Of a stretch of DNA of 32,411 nt, positions 16,454-24,224 are shown piece after piece. The DNA is from CAZWHE01 sp964633825 (GTDB taxonomy: Bacteria; Planctomycetota; B15-G4; CAYZWU01). Made by a program: the position numbers and the translations under genes. The stretch is taken from contig CAZWHE010000026.1 in the NCBI GenBank assembly GCA_964633825.1, positions 1 to 32,411 of the forward strand, read 5' to 3'. Within the stretch, counting starts at the first letter, position 1, and each line of letters starts with the position of its first letter. Under the pieces are notes generated by a model, which was given only the letters and a program-made list of their open reading frames with translations, searched no databases and was not told the DNA's origin.

Positions 16454-17650
16454 ATGACTCAGGAAAAGATCGAAACCGCCAAGGCTCATTTCGCTGCGCT
16501 GATCGAGGAGCAGCTTGAGCGGATCGAGCGGATGAAAAGCGCCGCCGACTGGATCGACTATTCCACCCTCGAGCCGATCAAGATCGGGCTTCTGGGCGGG
16601 GACGGCATCGGCCCATATCTTTCTAAGGAAGGCAGGTTCGTTCTGGAGTACCTTCTCAAGGACGAGATCGAGAAGGGCAAGGTCGTGATCAGCGACATCG
16701 AGGGGCTCACCATCGAGAACCGCGCCAAAGCGGGCCAAGCGATTCCCGACGACGTCCTCGCCGAGATCAAGAAGTACCACGTCACCCTCAAGGGGCCGAC
16801 CACGACGCCGCGCAAGGGGGATCCGTGGCCCAACATCGAGAGCTGCAACGTGGCCATACGCCGCTATCTCGATCTCTTCGCCAACGTGCGGCCCGTGAAG
16901 GTGCCCAAGGACGGCATCGACTGGATGTTCTTCCGCGAGAACACGGAAGGCGCCTACGTGCTCGGAAGCAAGGGCATTCACGTGACCGACGATCTCTCCA
17001 TGGATTTCAAGGTCATCACCGAGCAGGGGGCCGAGCGGATCATCCGCCTCGCCTTCGAGTATGCCGCGAAGAACAAGATCAACAAGGTCACGGTGGTCAC
17101 GAAAGCCAACGTGGTCAAGACAACGGACGGCCGTTTTCTCGACGTGGCCCGCAGGGTGGCCGAGGAATATCCCCAGGTCGAATGGGACGACTGGTACATC
17201 GACATCATGACGGCCAAGCTCGTCGACCCGAAGCGCCGCACCCAGTTCCGGGTCATGGTCATGCCCAACCTCTACGGCGACATCCTCACCGACGAAGCCG
17301 CCGAGTTCCAGGGGGGCGTCGGCACGGCCGGTTCGGCCAACATCGGCAAGCAGTACGCCATGTTCGAGGCCATCCACGGCTCGGCGCCCCGCATGGTGAA
17401 AGAGGGCCGCGCCCAGTATGCCGACCCCTGCAGCCTGATCCGGGCGGCCGCGCTCATGCTCAACCACATCGGTTTCCAGGACAAGGCGAAGAAGCTCGAG
17501 ATGGCCCTCGACATCTGCGGCAACCACGAGAAGAAGCTCGTCATGACCGGCCGCGACACGGGCGCCACGGGCCGCGAATACTGCGAGTACCTGATGAGCT
17601 GGATGGAAAATCCCGAGCTCGAGGCGGCCTGGAACAGTTTTCAAAAGTAG
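16454..17650 (+). CDS. icd: Isocitrate dehydrogenase (isocitrate/isopropylmalate dehydrogenase family)
   Basis: This 398-residue enzyme should oxidatively decarboxylate isocitrate to 2-oxoglutarate in the TCA cycle. The substrate motif S130-C-N132-V-A-I-R-R...DLFANVRP has the Ser-x-Asn typical of isocitrate rather than isopropylmalate enzymes. FFRENTEGAYV and NLYGDILTDEAAEFQGG form the Mg2+/substrate region. At the coenzyme site H308-G-S-A-P is followed by R313-M314, matching neither the Lys-Tyr of NADP enzymes such as E. coli Icd nor the Asp-Ile usual in NAD enzymes, so coenzyme preference is open. A good promoter and ribosome site precede it, and no leucine biosynthesis genes are adjacent. 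A related beta-decarboxylating dehydrogenase cannot be fully excluded. Confidence 0.8.
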   Translation: MTQEKIETAKAHFAALIEEQLERIERMKSAADWIDYSTLEPIKIGLLGGDGIGPYLSKEGRFVLEYLLKDEIEKGKVVISDIEGLTIENRAKAGQAIPDDVLAEIKKYHVTLKGPTTTPRKGDPWPNIESCNVAIRRYLDLFANVRPVKVPKDGIDWMFFRENTEGAYVLGSKGIHVTDDLSMDFKVITEQGAERIIRLAFEYAAKNKINKVTVVTKANVVKTTDGRFLDVARRVAEEYPQVEWDDWYIDIMTAKLVDPKRRTQFRVMVMPNLYGDILTDEAAEFQGGVGTAGSANIGKQYAMFEAIHGSAPRMVKEGRAQYADPCSLIRAAALMLNHIGFQDKAKKLEMALDICGNHEKKLVMTGRDTGATGREYCEYLMSWMENPELEAAWNSFQK

Positions 17651-17675
17651 ACCGGTAATAAAAAAAGTAGACCGG
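17643..17675 (+). repeat. Direct duplication around the isocitrate dehydrogenase stop codon
   Basis: AAAAGTAGACCGG occurs at 17643-17655 and again at 17663-17675, a 20-bp period. The first copy contains the TAG stop of the dehydrogenase gene. Confidence 0.75.
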
Positions 17676-17781
17676 AAAGGGCAGCGCTCCTCTCCGGCGG
17701 GATAACGGAAGGGGTGCTCGCACATTCCGCAGGCTTTGCGAGGACTTGTTCACGCTCCTCTTCTTTGCCCGCAGCCGGGGG

Positions 17782-17806
17782 GTGTGCTCTAGCCGTGTGC
17801 TCTAGC
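17782..17806. repeat. 13-bp tandem duplication over the GYF gene stop codon
   Basis: GTGTGCTCTAGC is present at 17782-17793 and 17795-17806, separated by one C. The second copy contains the stop codon (TAG on the minus strand, 17804-17802) of the GYF-domain gene. Confidence 0.75.
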
Positions 17807-18251
17807 AGTACTGCCTAAAATTCCCCACCTCGCGGGCTTTCAGCCAGTCGGCCATTCCCTTGCTCCAGACATAGGCGTCGCCCGTGATCTCATTGCTTTT
17901 CAGTTTCTGGACGACATCGGATTCGGGGAAGGGTCCTGCCTGGGCCCCGTCCCTGGCCACGTACCATGTTCCGTCGCCCATGACGGTGAAGGTCTCGACC
18001 TCCACAGGGGGGTGGGGCATATCGGGAGGGAGGTTGTCGGGCGGCGGGGGGCGGGCGCCGGCGGGAGGCTGCAATCTTTTCAGGTCGGGCATCACGAGTA
18101 TGAGGAGGAGGACGAAGAGGGGAAAGTATGGCCTGACAAGACCGGCAGCGAAGGTGAAGAGAGCCCAGAGAACGGCGACTCGGCCCTTCCTCCCGGCGAG
18201 ATAGGCGACGAGAATGCTGAGCAGGGGCAGGGTCAGGTAATAGAATATCAT
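17802..18251 (-). CDS. GYF-domain membrane protein
   Basis: This 149-residue protein has two or three hydrophobic segments in its first 55 residues (FYYLTLPLLSILVAYLA, AVLWALFTFAAGLV and a following FVLLLILVM). A proline-rich linker (about 65-85) leads into a C-terminal GYF_2-type domain. That domain shows WYVARDGAQAGPFPESDV and WSKGMADWLKAREV, the usual W-Y...G-P-F...V-W...G-M..W pattern. Such domains are thought to bind proline-rich peptides; the partner here is unknown. The frame is open further upstream, but ATG 18251 begins the membrane region and lies 4 nt after the SDR stop, so the two genes form an operon. It converges on the dehydrogenase gene. Confidence 0.8.
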   Translation of the reverse strand: MIFYYLTLPLLSILVAYLAGRKGRVAVLWALFTFAAGLVRPYFPLFVLLLILVMPDLKRLQPPAGARPPPPDNLPPDMPHPPVEVETFTVMGDGTWYVARDGAQAGPFPESDVVQKLKSNEITGDAYVWSKGMADWLKAREVGNFRQYC

Positions 18252-18255
18252 CGTC

Positions 18256-19818
18256 TCATTGTACCGGCCTCTTGTCCGGGCCGGAACCTCGATCCGACGA
18301 CATTTTCTCGATCTGTTTGAGGAGGTTGCTGAAAATAAACTTATGGAAGGGAAGGAAAGTGTACCAGTAGATTTTCCCGGCAAAGCCGGAGGTGTCGTAG
18401 TAAGCCGCGATGGAGAGCCTGTTTCCGTCTCCGTTCCGGGCAACGGTGAACTCGAGCCACGCCCTGCCCGGCATCTTCATCTCCGACCGGAGAAGAAGTC
18501 TTTCGTTTCGTCTCAGATCCTCGACCCGCCAGAAATCAATGACATCGTTGATTTTCAGGCTCGACCGGCTCCGCCTGCCGCGCGCGCTTCCCACGCCGAG
18601 AATCAATCGATCGAAAGCGCCGCGAAGACGCCACATCCAGTTGTTGTAGAACCAGCCCTCCCTGCCTCCCACCCTGCAGAAGGATTTGAAAATCGCCCGG
18701 GCGCTCTTTGAAGTGACAAGGGAGTGGATCGCAATGAAGCGGGGCGGTTCTTCGAGCTCGTTGAGCTTCATTGCGAGATCGTGGGCGGGCGGGTAGGCGT
18801 CGGACCACCGGGTGTAAACCTTGTCCTGTTCCTCGCGCGACATGGCCCTGACGATCGATTCTTTGTATGAAAGAGGTTCAAAGGGGAGGAAGCTCCTGAT
18901 CAACCGGTCTTTGCAGTAAGCGTCGTTTTTGAGTCCTTCCATCAGACAGTGCGTGATCGAAGCCGGAACAGGCGTGAAAAGGCTCGCGAAATAGGAGTAA
19001 AACCTGATGCTCGGAATCGGAACGGAGATGAAAAAGCGCTTCTTGTTCAGAATTTCCGCCAGGATCTTCAGCATCTTTTCGTAAGAGAGGATATCCCTGC
19101 CTCCGATATCGAAGCGGCAGCCCACTGTTTCGGGAATCTCGAGCACACCCACGAGATACTTGATCACATCGCGAACCGAGATGGGCTGGCACTTGTTCCG
19201 GGCCCAGTGGGGGATGAATAAACCGGGCAGGTTTTTGACGAGATGCTCGATGATCTCGTAAGACGCGCTTCCCGATCCGATGATGACGGCCGCCTGCAGG
19301 ATCGTGACGGGCACCGTGCCCCGCTTGAGCTTTTCGGCCACATCCATGCGGCTCCGCAGGTGGTCGGAAAGGTGTCTTTGGCTGGTACCGAGCCCGCCGA
19401 GATAAATGATCCTCTTGATTCCTTGCGCATCGGCCGCTCTCCTGAAGTTGGCGGCGGCCCGGATATCGGCCTCTTCGAACTCGTCGGGGCCGAGCACGAG
19501 CGAATGGATCAGATAGTAGGCGGTGTGGACGCCTTGGAATGCCTTTTCTAGGGAACGGTAGTCGTGCGAATCGGCCACGGCGATCTCGGCGCCCGGCCAG
19601 CGTTCCTCGTACTCGGGCGACGGCGCCCTCACCGTGACTCGAACCTGATAGCCCCGCACGAGGAGCTCGGGAACGAGACGCCCTCCGATGTAGCCCGAAG
19701 CCCCGGTCACAAGGACCCTGCCGATTCCGGTCAGCGGCCTGGAAGGGAGATCGTGGCAGAAATAAGCCTTGTCCTTCCAGGGAGGGACGAGGTTCTCACA
19801 GGATTCCCGGTCTGTTAT
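18256..19818 (-). CDS. SDR-type NAD(P)-binding protein with C-terminal DUF2867, apparent AUA start
   Basis: The N-terminal half is an extended/atypical SDR Rossmann domain with RVLVTGASGYIGG. The C-terminal 150 residues (from about FKSFCRVGGREGWF) match the DUF2867 type found fused to such domains. From the first standard in-frame start, GTG 19710, the protein would be 484 residues but lack the first Rossmann strand (RVLV). The frame stays open to a TGA at 19824-19822 with no ATG, GTG or TTG in between. ATA at 19818-19816 has a perfect GGAGG 8 nt upstream, so a 520-residue protein starting at AUA is proposed. Alternatives are a CTG start or a base error turning ATG into ATA. A role in quinone or lipid modification is only inferred. 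Confidence 0.75.
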   Translation of the reverse strand: MTDRESCENLVPPWKDKAYFCHDLPSRPLTGIGRVLVTGASGYIGGRLVPELLVRGYQVRVTVRAPSPEYEERWPGAEIAVADSHDYRSLEKAFQGVHTAYYLIHSLVLGPDEFEEADIRAAANFRRAADAQGIKRIIYLGGLGTSQRHLSDHLRSRMDVAEKLKRGTVPVTILQAAVIIGSGSASYEIIEHLVKNLPGLFIPHWARNKCQPISVRDVIKYLVGVLEIPETVGCRFDIGGRDILSYEKMLKILAEILNKKRFFISVPIPSIRFYSYFASLFTPVPASITHCLMEGLKNDAYCKDRLIRSFLPFEPLSYKESIVRAMSREEQDKVYTRWSDAYPPAHDLAMKLNELEEPPRFIAIHSLVTSKSARAIFKSFCRVGGREGWFYNNWMWRLRGAFDRLILGVGSARGRRSRSSLKINDVIDFWRVEDLRRNERLLLRSEMKMPGRAWLEFTVARNGDGNRLSIAAYYDTSGFAGKIYWYTFLPFHKFIFSNLLKQIEKMSSDRGSGPDKRPVQ

Positions 19819-19826
19819 CGCTCAAA

Positions 19827-19831
19827 CCTCC
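19827..19831 (-). promoter_or_regulatory. Ribosome binding site that decides the SDR start
   Basis: GGAGG on the minus strand lies 8 nt upstream of the ATA codon at 19818-19816. It is the only strong ribosome site upstream of the SDR frame and is the main evidence for the non-AUG start. Confidence 0.5.
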
Positions 19832-19923
19832 GAAAAAGTTGCGGAAGCCGCCTTTTCTAAGGTAACATATCGGATTGGCATGAATGCTCTGCTTTATAAC
19901 CTTGATAGCAGGATCTGGCTCGA

Positions 19924-20886
19924 ATGACAGACTTTTCGCCCATAAAGGGCCCGGAAGCCCTGGAATTGCTGGATGCCGAGGGCGCGGATTTTTACGCTCT
20001 CATGGCGCGCGCCGGCGCCGTCAGGCAGGAATACCGGGGCGGGGGCGTCAACCTCTGCGGCATACTCAACGCGAAGAGCGGCCGCTGTCCCGAGAACTGC
20101 GCTTTCTGCGCCCAGTCCACCCACTTCGAAACGGACGCCCCTGTCTACCCGCTCGTCGACTCGGCCGAAATGGTTGGCCGGGCCCGCGAAGTGGAATCGA
20201 TGGGCGCGCGCGAGTACTCGATCGTCACCTCGGGAACGACCGTCCGCAGGGAGAACGAGATCAACGAGATCTGCAGCGCCCTCGCCCGCCTGAAAGAGGA
20301 GGGACGCCTCATCCGGTGCGCCTCTCTCGGCAATCTCTCCCTGGAGACGCTCTCCCGGCTCAAGGGAGCGGGGCTGACGAACTACCACCACAACCTGGAA
20401 ACGGCCCGTTCCTTCTTTCCCGAGATCTGCACGACCCGGGACTACGACGAGGACGTGGAAACGATCCGGCGCGCGAAGGGCCTGGGGCTCAAGGTCTGCT
20501 GCGGCGGCATCTTCGGGATGGGGGAGAGCTCGGAGCAGAGGGTGGAGTTGGCCGAAACGATCCGCGATCTCGACGTGGATTCGATTCCGCTCAACTTCCT
20601 CAATCCGGTTGCCGGGACCCCCCTCGAGGGGAAGCACGACCTCACCCCGGTCGACTGCCTCAGGATCATCGCCCTCTTCCGTCTCATGATGCCCGGAAAG
20701 GACATTTATGTCTGCGGCGGCCGTGAGGTCAATCTCCGCGAGATGCAGTCGTGGATCTTCATGGCCGGGGCCAACGGCATGATGGTGGGCGATTATTTGA
20801 CCACATCGGGGCGCGACAGCACGCTCGATCTCGAAATGGTCCGGGATCAGGGGCTCGAAGTCCTTCCGCCGGGGAACCAGCCGTGA
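19924..20886 (+). CDS. bioB: Biotin synthase
   Basis: This 320-residue radical SAM enzyme inserts sulfur into dethiobiotin, the last step of biotin synthesis. The [4Fe-4S] motif is C55-P-E-N-C59-A-F-C62, followed by AQSTHF as in known BioB proteins. YHHNLETARSFF and the downstream GGIFGMGE and NFLNPVAGTPLEG segments are family hallmarks. It is the first gene of a four-gene operon; its stop overlaps the bioF GTG start (GTGA). The ribosome site is weak. The 105 nt shared with the divergent SDR gene should hold the promoter, but I found no clear BirA-type operator. Confidence 0.96.
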   Translation: MTDFSPIKGPEALELLDAEGADFYALMARAGAVRQEYRGGGVNLCGILNAKSGRCPENCAFCAQSTHFETDAPVYPLVDSAEMVGRAREVESMGAREYSIVTSGTTVRRENEINEICSALARLKEEGRLIRCASLGNLSLETLSRLKGAGLTNYHHNLETARSFFPEICTTRDYDEDVETIRRAKGLGLKVCCGGIFGMGESSEQRVELAETIRDLDVDSIPLNFLNPVAGTPLEGKHDLTPVDCLRIIALFRLMMPGKDIYVCGGREVNLREMQSWIFMAGANGMMVGDYLTTSGRDSTLDLEMVRDQGLEVLPPGNQP

Positions 20887-22100
20887 ACGACGGGGACCGG
20901 ATCAAGAAAGAGCTCGATCGGATCAGAGGGGCGGGTCTCTACCGCACTCTGCGCACCGTTTCCACGCCGCCCGACGCAGAGTTCGTCCTCAACGATAGAA
21001 AGGTGATCAATTTTTCGAGCAACAACTCGCTCGGGCTCGCCTCCCATCCCGCTCTCCGGGCCGCGGCGAAGGACGCCGTGGACCGGTACGGCGTGGGCTC
21101 GGGGGCGAGCCGCCTCATCGCCGGAAACATGGAACCCCACGAGAAGCTCGAGAAGGAAATCGCCTCGTTCATGGAAAGCGAGGGCGCGCTCTTTTTTCCG
21201 AGCGGTTACCAGGCCAACATCGGCGCGATCCCCGTACTCGCCGACTCCTACGGAGTCGAAATCACAGACCGGGGCGGCGTCATCCTATCGGACGAGCTCA
21301 ACCACGCGAGCCTCATCGACGGGATCCGGCTCGCCCGCGCCGAGTGCCGGATCTATCCTCACAACGATGTCTCTGCGCTGAAGAGGCTTCTCGAAGAGAT
21401 CGACGCGGACTCGCCAGTGCTCGTCGTGACGGAAGCCCTCTTTTCCATGGAAGGGGACCGGGCCCCCCTCGCCGAGATCGCGGCGCTCAAGGAGGTGAGA
21501 CCCTTTCTCCTCTATGTGGATGAAGCGCACTCGATCGGCGCGACCGGCCCTTCGGGTCGCGGGCTCGCCGCCGACGCGGAGTGCGGGAAAAGCGTCGACA
21601 TCATCCTGGGAACGCTCGGAAAGGCCTTCGGCGTGTCGGGCGCATTCATCGCCGCTTCGGAGGCCGTGGTCGAGCTCCTCATCAACAGGGCGCGCCCCTT
21701 CATCTACACCACGGCGCCCCCGCCCGCCGTGGCCGCCGCAGCTTTGGCCGCGCTTGAAATGGTGCGGAGGGGCGACGAGGCGCGCGAGAGGCTCCGCCGC
21801 AACAACGCGCGCTTCCGCGAGCTTCTCAGCGGTTTTCTGGGGGAAATGCCTCCCGGCCGGGACCATATCGTGCCCGTTCATTGTCCGGGAGCCGGGAATG
21901 TCATGGAGGCGTGCTCCCGCCTCCTCGAGAAAGGGATCTTCTGCCAGGGGATCCGGCCTCCCACGGTTCCGGCCGGGAAGTGCAGGCTCCGTTTTTCCCT
22001 CTCGGCGCTGCACACGGACGATCATCTGGAAAAGACGGCGGCCCTGCTGCGGAGCGACGATCTCGCCCGCTTCTTTTCTGAAGCGGACAGCGCGGGCTGA
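20883..22100 (+). CDS. bioF: 8-amino-7-oxononanoate synthase with a palindromic insert
   Basis: This 405-residue PLP enzyme condenses pimeloyl thioester with L-alanine to give KAPA. The PLP lysine is K247 in LGTLGKAFG, and SSNNSLGLASHP, GSGASRLIAGN and DEAHSIGATG are the expected motifs. Between VLA and RGGVILSDELNHAS it has an eight-residue insertion (about 122-129, SYGVEITD) encoded by a 24-bp palindromic unit. Relatives run straight from this loop into the SDxLNHAS strand. The GTG start at 20883 overlaps the bioB stop; upstream in-frame starts lie inside bioB. All catalytic residues are intact, so the enzyme is probably active. Confidence 0.95.
   Translation: MNDGDRIKKELDRIRGAGLYRTLRTVSTPPDAEFVLNDRKVINFSSNNSLGLASHPALRAAAKDAVDRYGVGSGASRLIAGNMEPHEKLEKEIASFMESEGALFFPSGYQANIGAIPVLADSYGVEITDRGGVILSDELNHASLIDGIRLARAECRIYPHNDVSALKRLLEEIDADSPVLVVTEALFSMEGDRAPLAEIAALKEVRPFLLYVDEAHSIGATGPSGRGLAADAECGKSVDIILGTLGKAFGVSGAFIAASEAVVELLINRARPFIYTTAPPPAVAAAALAALEMVRRGDEARERLRRNNARFRELLSGFLGEMPPGRDHIVPVHCPGAGNVMEACSRLLEKGIFCQGIRPPTVPAGKCRLRFSLSALHTDDHLEKTAALLRSDDLARFFSEADSAG
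21240..21263 (+). repeat. Single 24-bp palindromic unit in frame in bioF
   Basis: GCC is followed by a perfect hairpin, GACTCC (21243-21248), loop TAC, GGAGTC (21252-21257), and then GAAATC. It matches the methyltransferase units in order, length and reading frame, encoding ADSYGVEI. The 24 nt between the first and second GAC (21243 and 21267) account exactly for the eight extra residues of this BioF. Confidence 0.85.
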
Positions 22101-22106
22101 CTCAAG

Positions 22107-23480
22107 ATGGAGAAAAAAGTGGATAAAAAGAGTGCCCGCAATATCCGGAAAGACGACAAGCGCTTCGTCTGGCACCCCTTCACACAGATGAGAGACTGGC
22201 TCGAAGAGGAGCCGCTCATCATCGAACGGGGCGAGGGTGTGGAGCTGATCGACGTGGACGGAAAGCGCTACCTCGACGGAATCAGCTCTCTCTGGACCAA
22301 TCTGCACGGCCACAGGGTGCCCGAGATCGATGAGGCCGTAGCGGATCAGCTCGGAAAAATCGCCCACTCCACGCTGCTCGGAATGGGAAACGTTCCTTCC
22401 GTCGTGCTGGCCCGGGCGCTCGTGGGGATCACGCCGGCAACACTCGAGAAGGTCTTCTATTCCGATTCGGGCTCCACGGCGGTCGAGATCGCGCTCAAGA
22501 TGGCGTTTCAATTCTGGCAGCAGCAGGGAGCGCCCCATAACAAAAAGACGCGCTTCGCCTGCATCAGCAATGCCTATCACGGGGACACGATCGGATCGGT
22601 CTCCGTGGGCGGGATCGATCTCTTCCACTCGATCTACAAGCCTCTCCTTTTTCAAACGATTCAAATCCCGTCCCCCTTCTGCTACCGCTGCCCCCTGGAA
22701 AAAAAGCGCGAGACCTGCGACATGGAATGCGCGACCGAAGCGGAAAAAACGATCGCCGCGCACGGCGACGAGCTCGCCGCCCTGGTCATGGAGCCGCTCG
22801 TGCAGGGCGCTGCGGGCATGATCGTTCACCCCGAGGGATTCCTCAGCCGCATGGCGGCGGCTTGCCGCGACAACGACGTGCTCCTCATTCTCGACGAGGT
22901 GGCCACCGGGTTCGGCCGGACGGGGAAGATGTTCGCCTGCGAGCACGAAGGGGTGGAGCCCGATCTCATGGCGCTCGCCAAGGGGATCTCGGGGGGATAT
23001 CTTCCTCTCGCCGCCACACTCGCTTCCGAAAGGATCTTCGAGGGATTTCTGGGGAAATACAAGAGCCAGCGCACCTTCTTCCACGGCCACACTTATACGG
23101 GCAATCCCCTCGCCTGCGCCGCGGCGCTCGGAAACCTGGAGGCCTTCGAAAAGAGAAACGTCCTTGCTCACGTGAACGAGCTGGCGCGGGACATGGCCGG
23201 CTTCCTCGAAGAGTTTATCGGCCGCCCCCACATCGGCAGCATGCGGCAGATAGGCCTCATGGCCGGGATCGAGATCGTGAAAGAGAAGAGCGATCCCTTC
23301 GATCCCGCCCTCCGCGTGGGGCACAGGGTGATCGTCGAGGCCCGGAAGCGGGACGCGGTCCTCCGGCCCCTCGGGGACGTGATCGTTCTCATGCCGCCTC
23401 TCGCCATGACCCGGGAAGAGCTCGGCCGGCTCACGGCCATTGCCGGCGAAAGCATCGACGCTGTTCTGGAGGCCCTGTGA
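22107..23480 (+). CDS. bioA: Adenosylmethionine-8-amino-7-oxononanoate aminotransferase
   Basis: This 457-residue class III aminotransferase converts KAPA to DAPA, with SAM usual as amino donor. The N-terminal HPFTQM segment and YLDGISSLWTNLHGH match BioA. SDSGSTAVEIALKMA, LDEVATGFGRTGKMFACEHE and the PLP lysine K292 in ALAKGISGGYLPLAA complete the fold. It lies 6 nt after bioF and overlaps bioD by GTGA. Some BioA homologues use lysine instead of SAM as donor, which I cannot settle by eye. A cysteine-containing loop at CYRCPLEKKRETCDMEC is somewhat unusual but occurs in some bacterial BioA proteins. Confidence 0.95.
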   Translation: MEKKVDKKSARNIRKDDKRFVWHPFTQMRDWLEEEPLIIERGEGVELIDVDGKRYLDGISSLWTNLHGHRVPEIDEAVADQLGKIAHSTLLGMGNVPSVVLARALVGITPATLEKVFYSDSGSTAVEIALKMAFQFWQQQGAPHNKKTRFACISNAYHGDTIGSVSVGGIDLFHSIYKPLLFQTIQIPSPFCYRCPLEKKRETCDMECATEAEKTIAAHGDELAALVMEPLVQGAAGMIVHPEGFLSRMAAACRDNDVLLILDEVATGFGRTGKMFACEHEGVEPDLMALAKGISGGYLPLAATLASERIFEGFLGKYKSQRTFFHGHTYTGNPLACAAALGNLEAFEKRNVLAHVNELARDMAGFLEEFIGRPHIGSMRQIGLMAGIEIVKEKSDPFDPALRVGHRVIVEARKRDAVLRPLGDVIVLMPPLAMTREELGRLTAIAGESIDAVLEAL

Positions 23481-24205
23481 AAGGACTCTTCGTCACGGGA
23501 ACGGACACGAGCGTGGGAAAGACCTTCGTCTCTCTCGCCCTGATCGCTCACTGGCGAGGCCGGGGGCTTCGCGTGGGTGTGATGAAACCGTGCGAGACGG
23601 GATGCGTTCCTCTCGAGAACGGCGAGCTCTACCCGGCCGACGCTGCGGCCCTTCTGAAAGAGTCCCGCACCGCTCTCTCGCTCGACGAGGTCTGTCCCAG
23701 CCGATTCCGCGCGCCCATGGCGCCGGCCGAGGCCGCGGCCCTGGAGGGGGGGGCTTTCTCCGTCGAGGAAGCGGTGCGCATCTTCCGCGCCATCCGGCGG
23801 AGCCATGACGTGACGATCGTCGAGGGCGCCGGGGGGCTGATCGTTCCCTTCGAGGGAGAACGGACCACCATCGATCTCGTCCGGGCCATGGAGATCCCAA
23901 TTCTCGTTGTGGCGCACGCCGGCCTCGGTACGATCAACCACACCTGCCTCACCGTGGAGGCGGCGAGGTCGCACGGTCTCGACGTTCTGGGCGTGGTTTT
24001 CACGCGGTCCGAGGATCCGGTTCTGCAAAAGCCCGGGCCGGACGAAGAGCGCAACCCCGCCGCCGTGTCCCGGCTCTGCGGGGTGAAAGTCTTCGGCGCC
24101 GTTCCCTGGATTGCGGCAAGGGATCCCCGCGAAGCCCTCGGATCGATCGACGCCGATGCGATCACGGCGGAGCTGGAAAAGACCGTGATTTCTAGGCGGC
24201 AGTGA
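23477..24205 (+). CDS. bioD: Dethiobiotin synthetase
   Basis: This 242-residue ATPase closes the ureido ring of DAPA using CO2 and ATP. The P-loop G8-T-D-T-S-V-G-K15-T is at the N-terminus as expected, and VMKPCETG, EGAGGLIVPF and VVAHAGLGTINHT are BioD motifs. The GTG start at 23477 overlaps the bioA stop and has GGAGG 4 nt upstream. It is the last biotin gene here; the following oxidoreductase starts 19 nt later with a strong ribosome site of its own. Confidence 0.96.
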   Translation: MKGLFVTGTDTSVGKTFVSLALIAHWRGRGLRVGVMKPCETGCVPLENGELYPADAAALLKESRTALSLDEVCPSRFRAPMAPAEAAALEGGAFSVEEAVRIFRAIRRSHDVTIVEGAGGLIVPFEGERTTIDLVRAMEIPILVVAHAGLGTINHTCLTVEAARSHGLDVLGVVFTRSEDPVLQKPGPDEERNPAAVSRLCGVKVFGAVPWIAARDPREALGSIDADAITAELEKTVISRRQ

Positions 24206-24224
24206 AGCTCAAAAGGAGGAAAGA

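Noticed and set aside
17731..17742. 12-bp match (inverted) to the inside of the 8776-9047 element at 8893-8904
   Set aside because: Twelve-base matches are expected by chance many times in a 32-kb window, and flanking sequence does not align.
19832..19923. BirA-type biotin operator upstream of bioB
   Set aside because: AAGGT and ACCTT form only a 5-bp distant inverted pair; no convincing match to known biotin operators.
21285..23324. 679-residue open frame antisense to bioF and bioA
   Set aside because: Shadow of the biotin genes; no recognisable domain or ribosome site.
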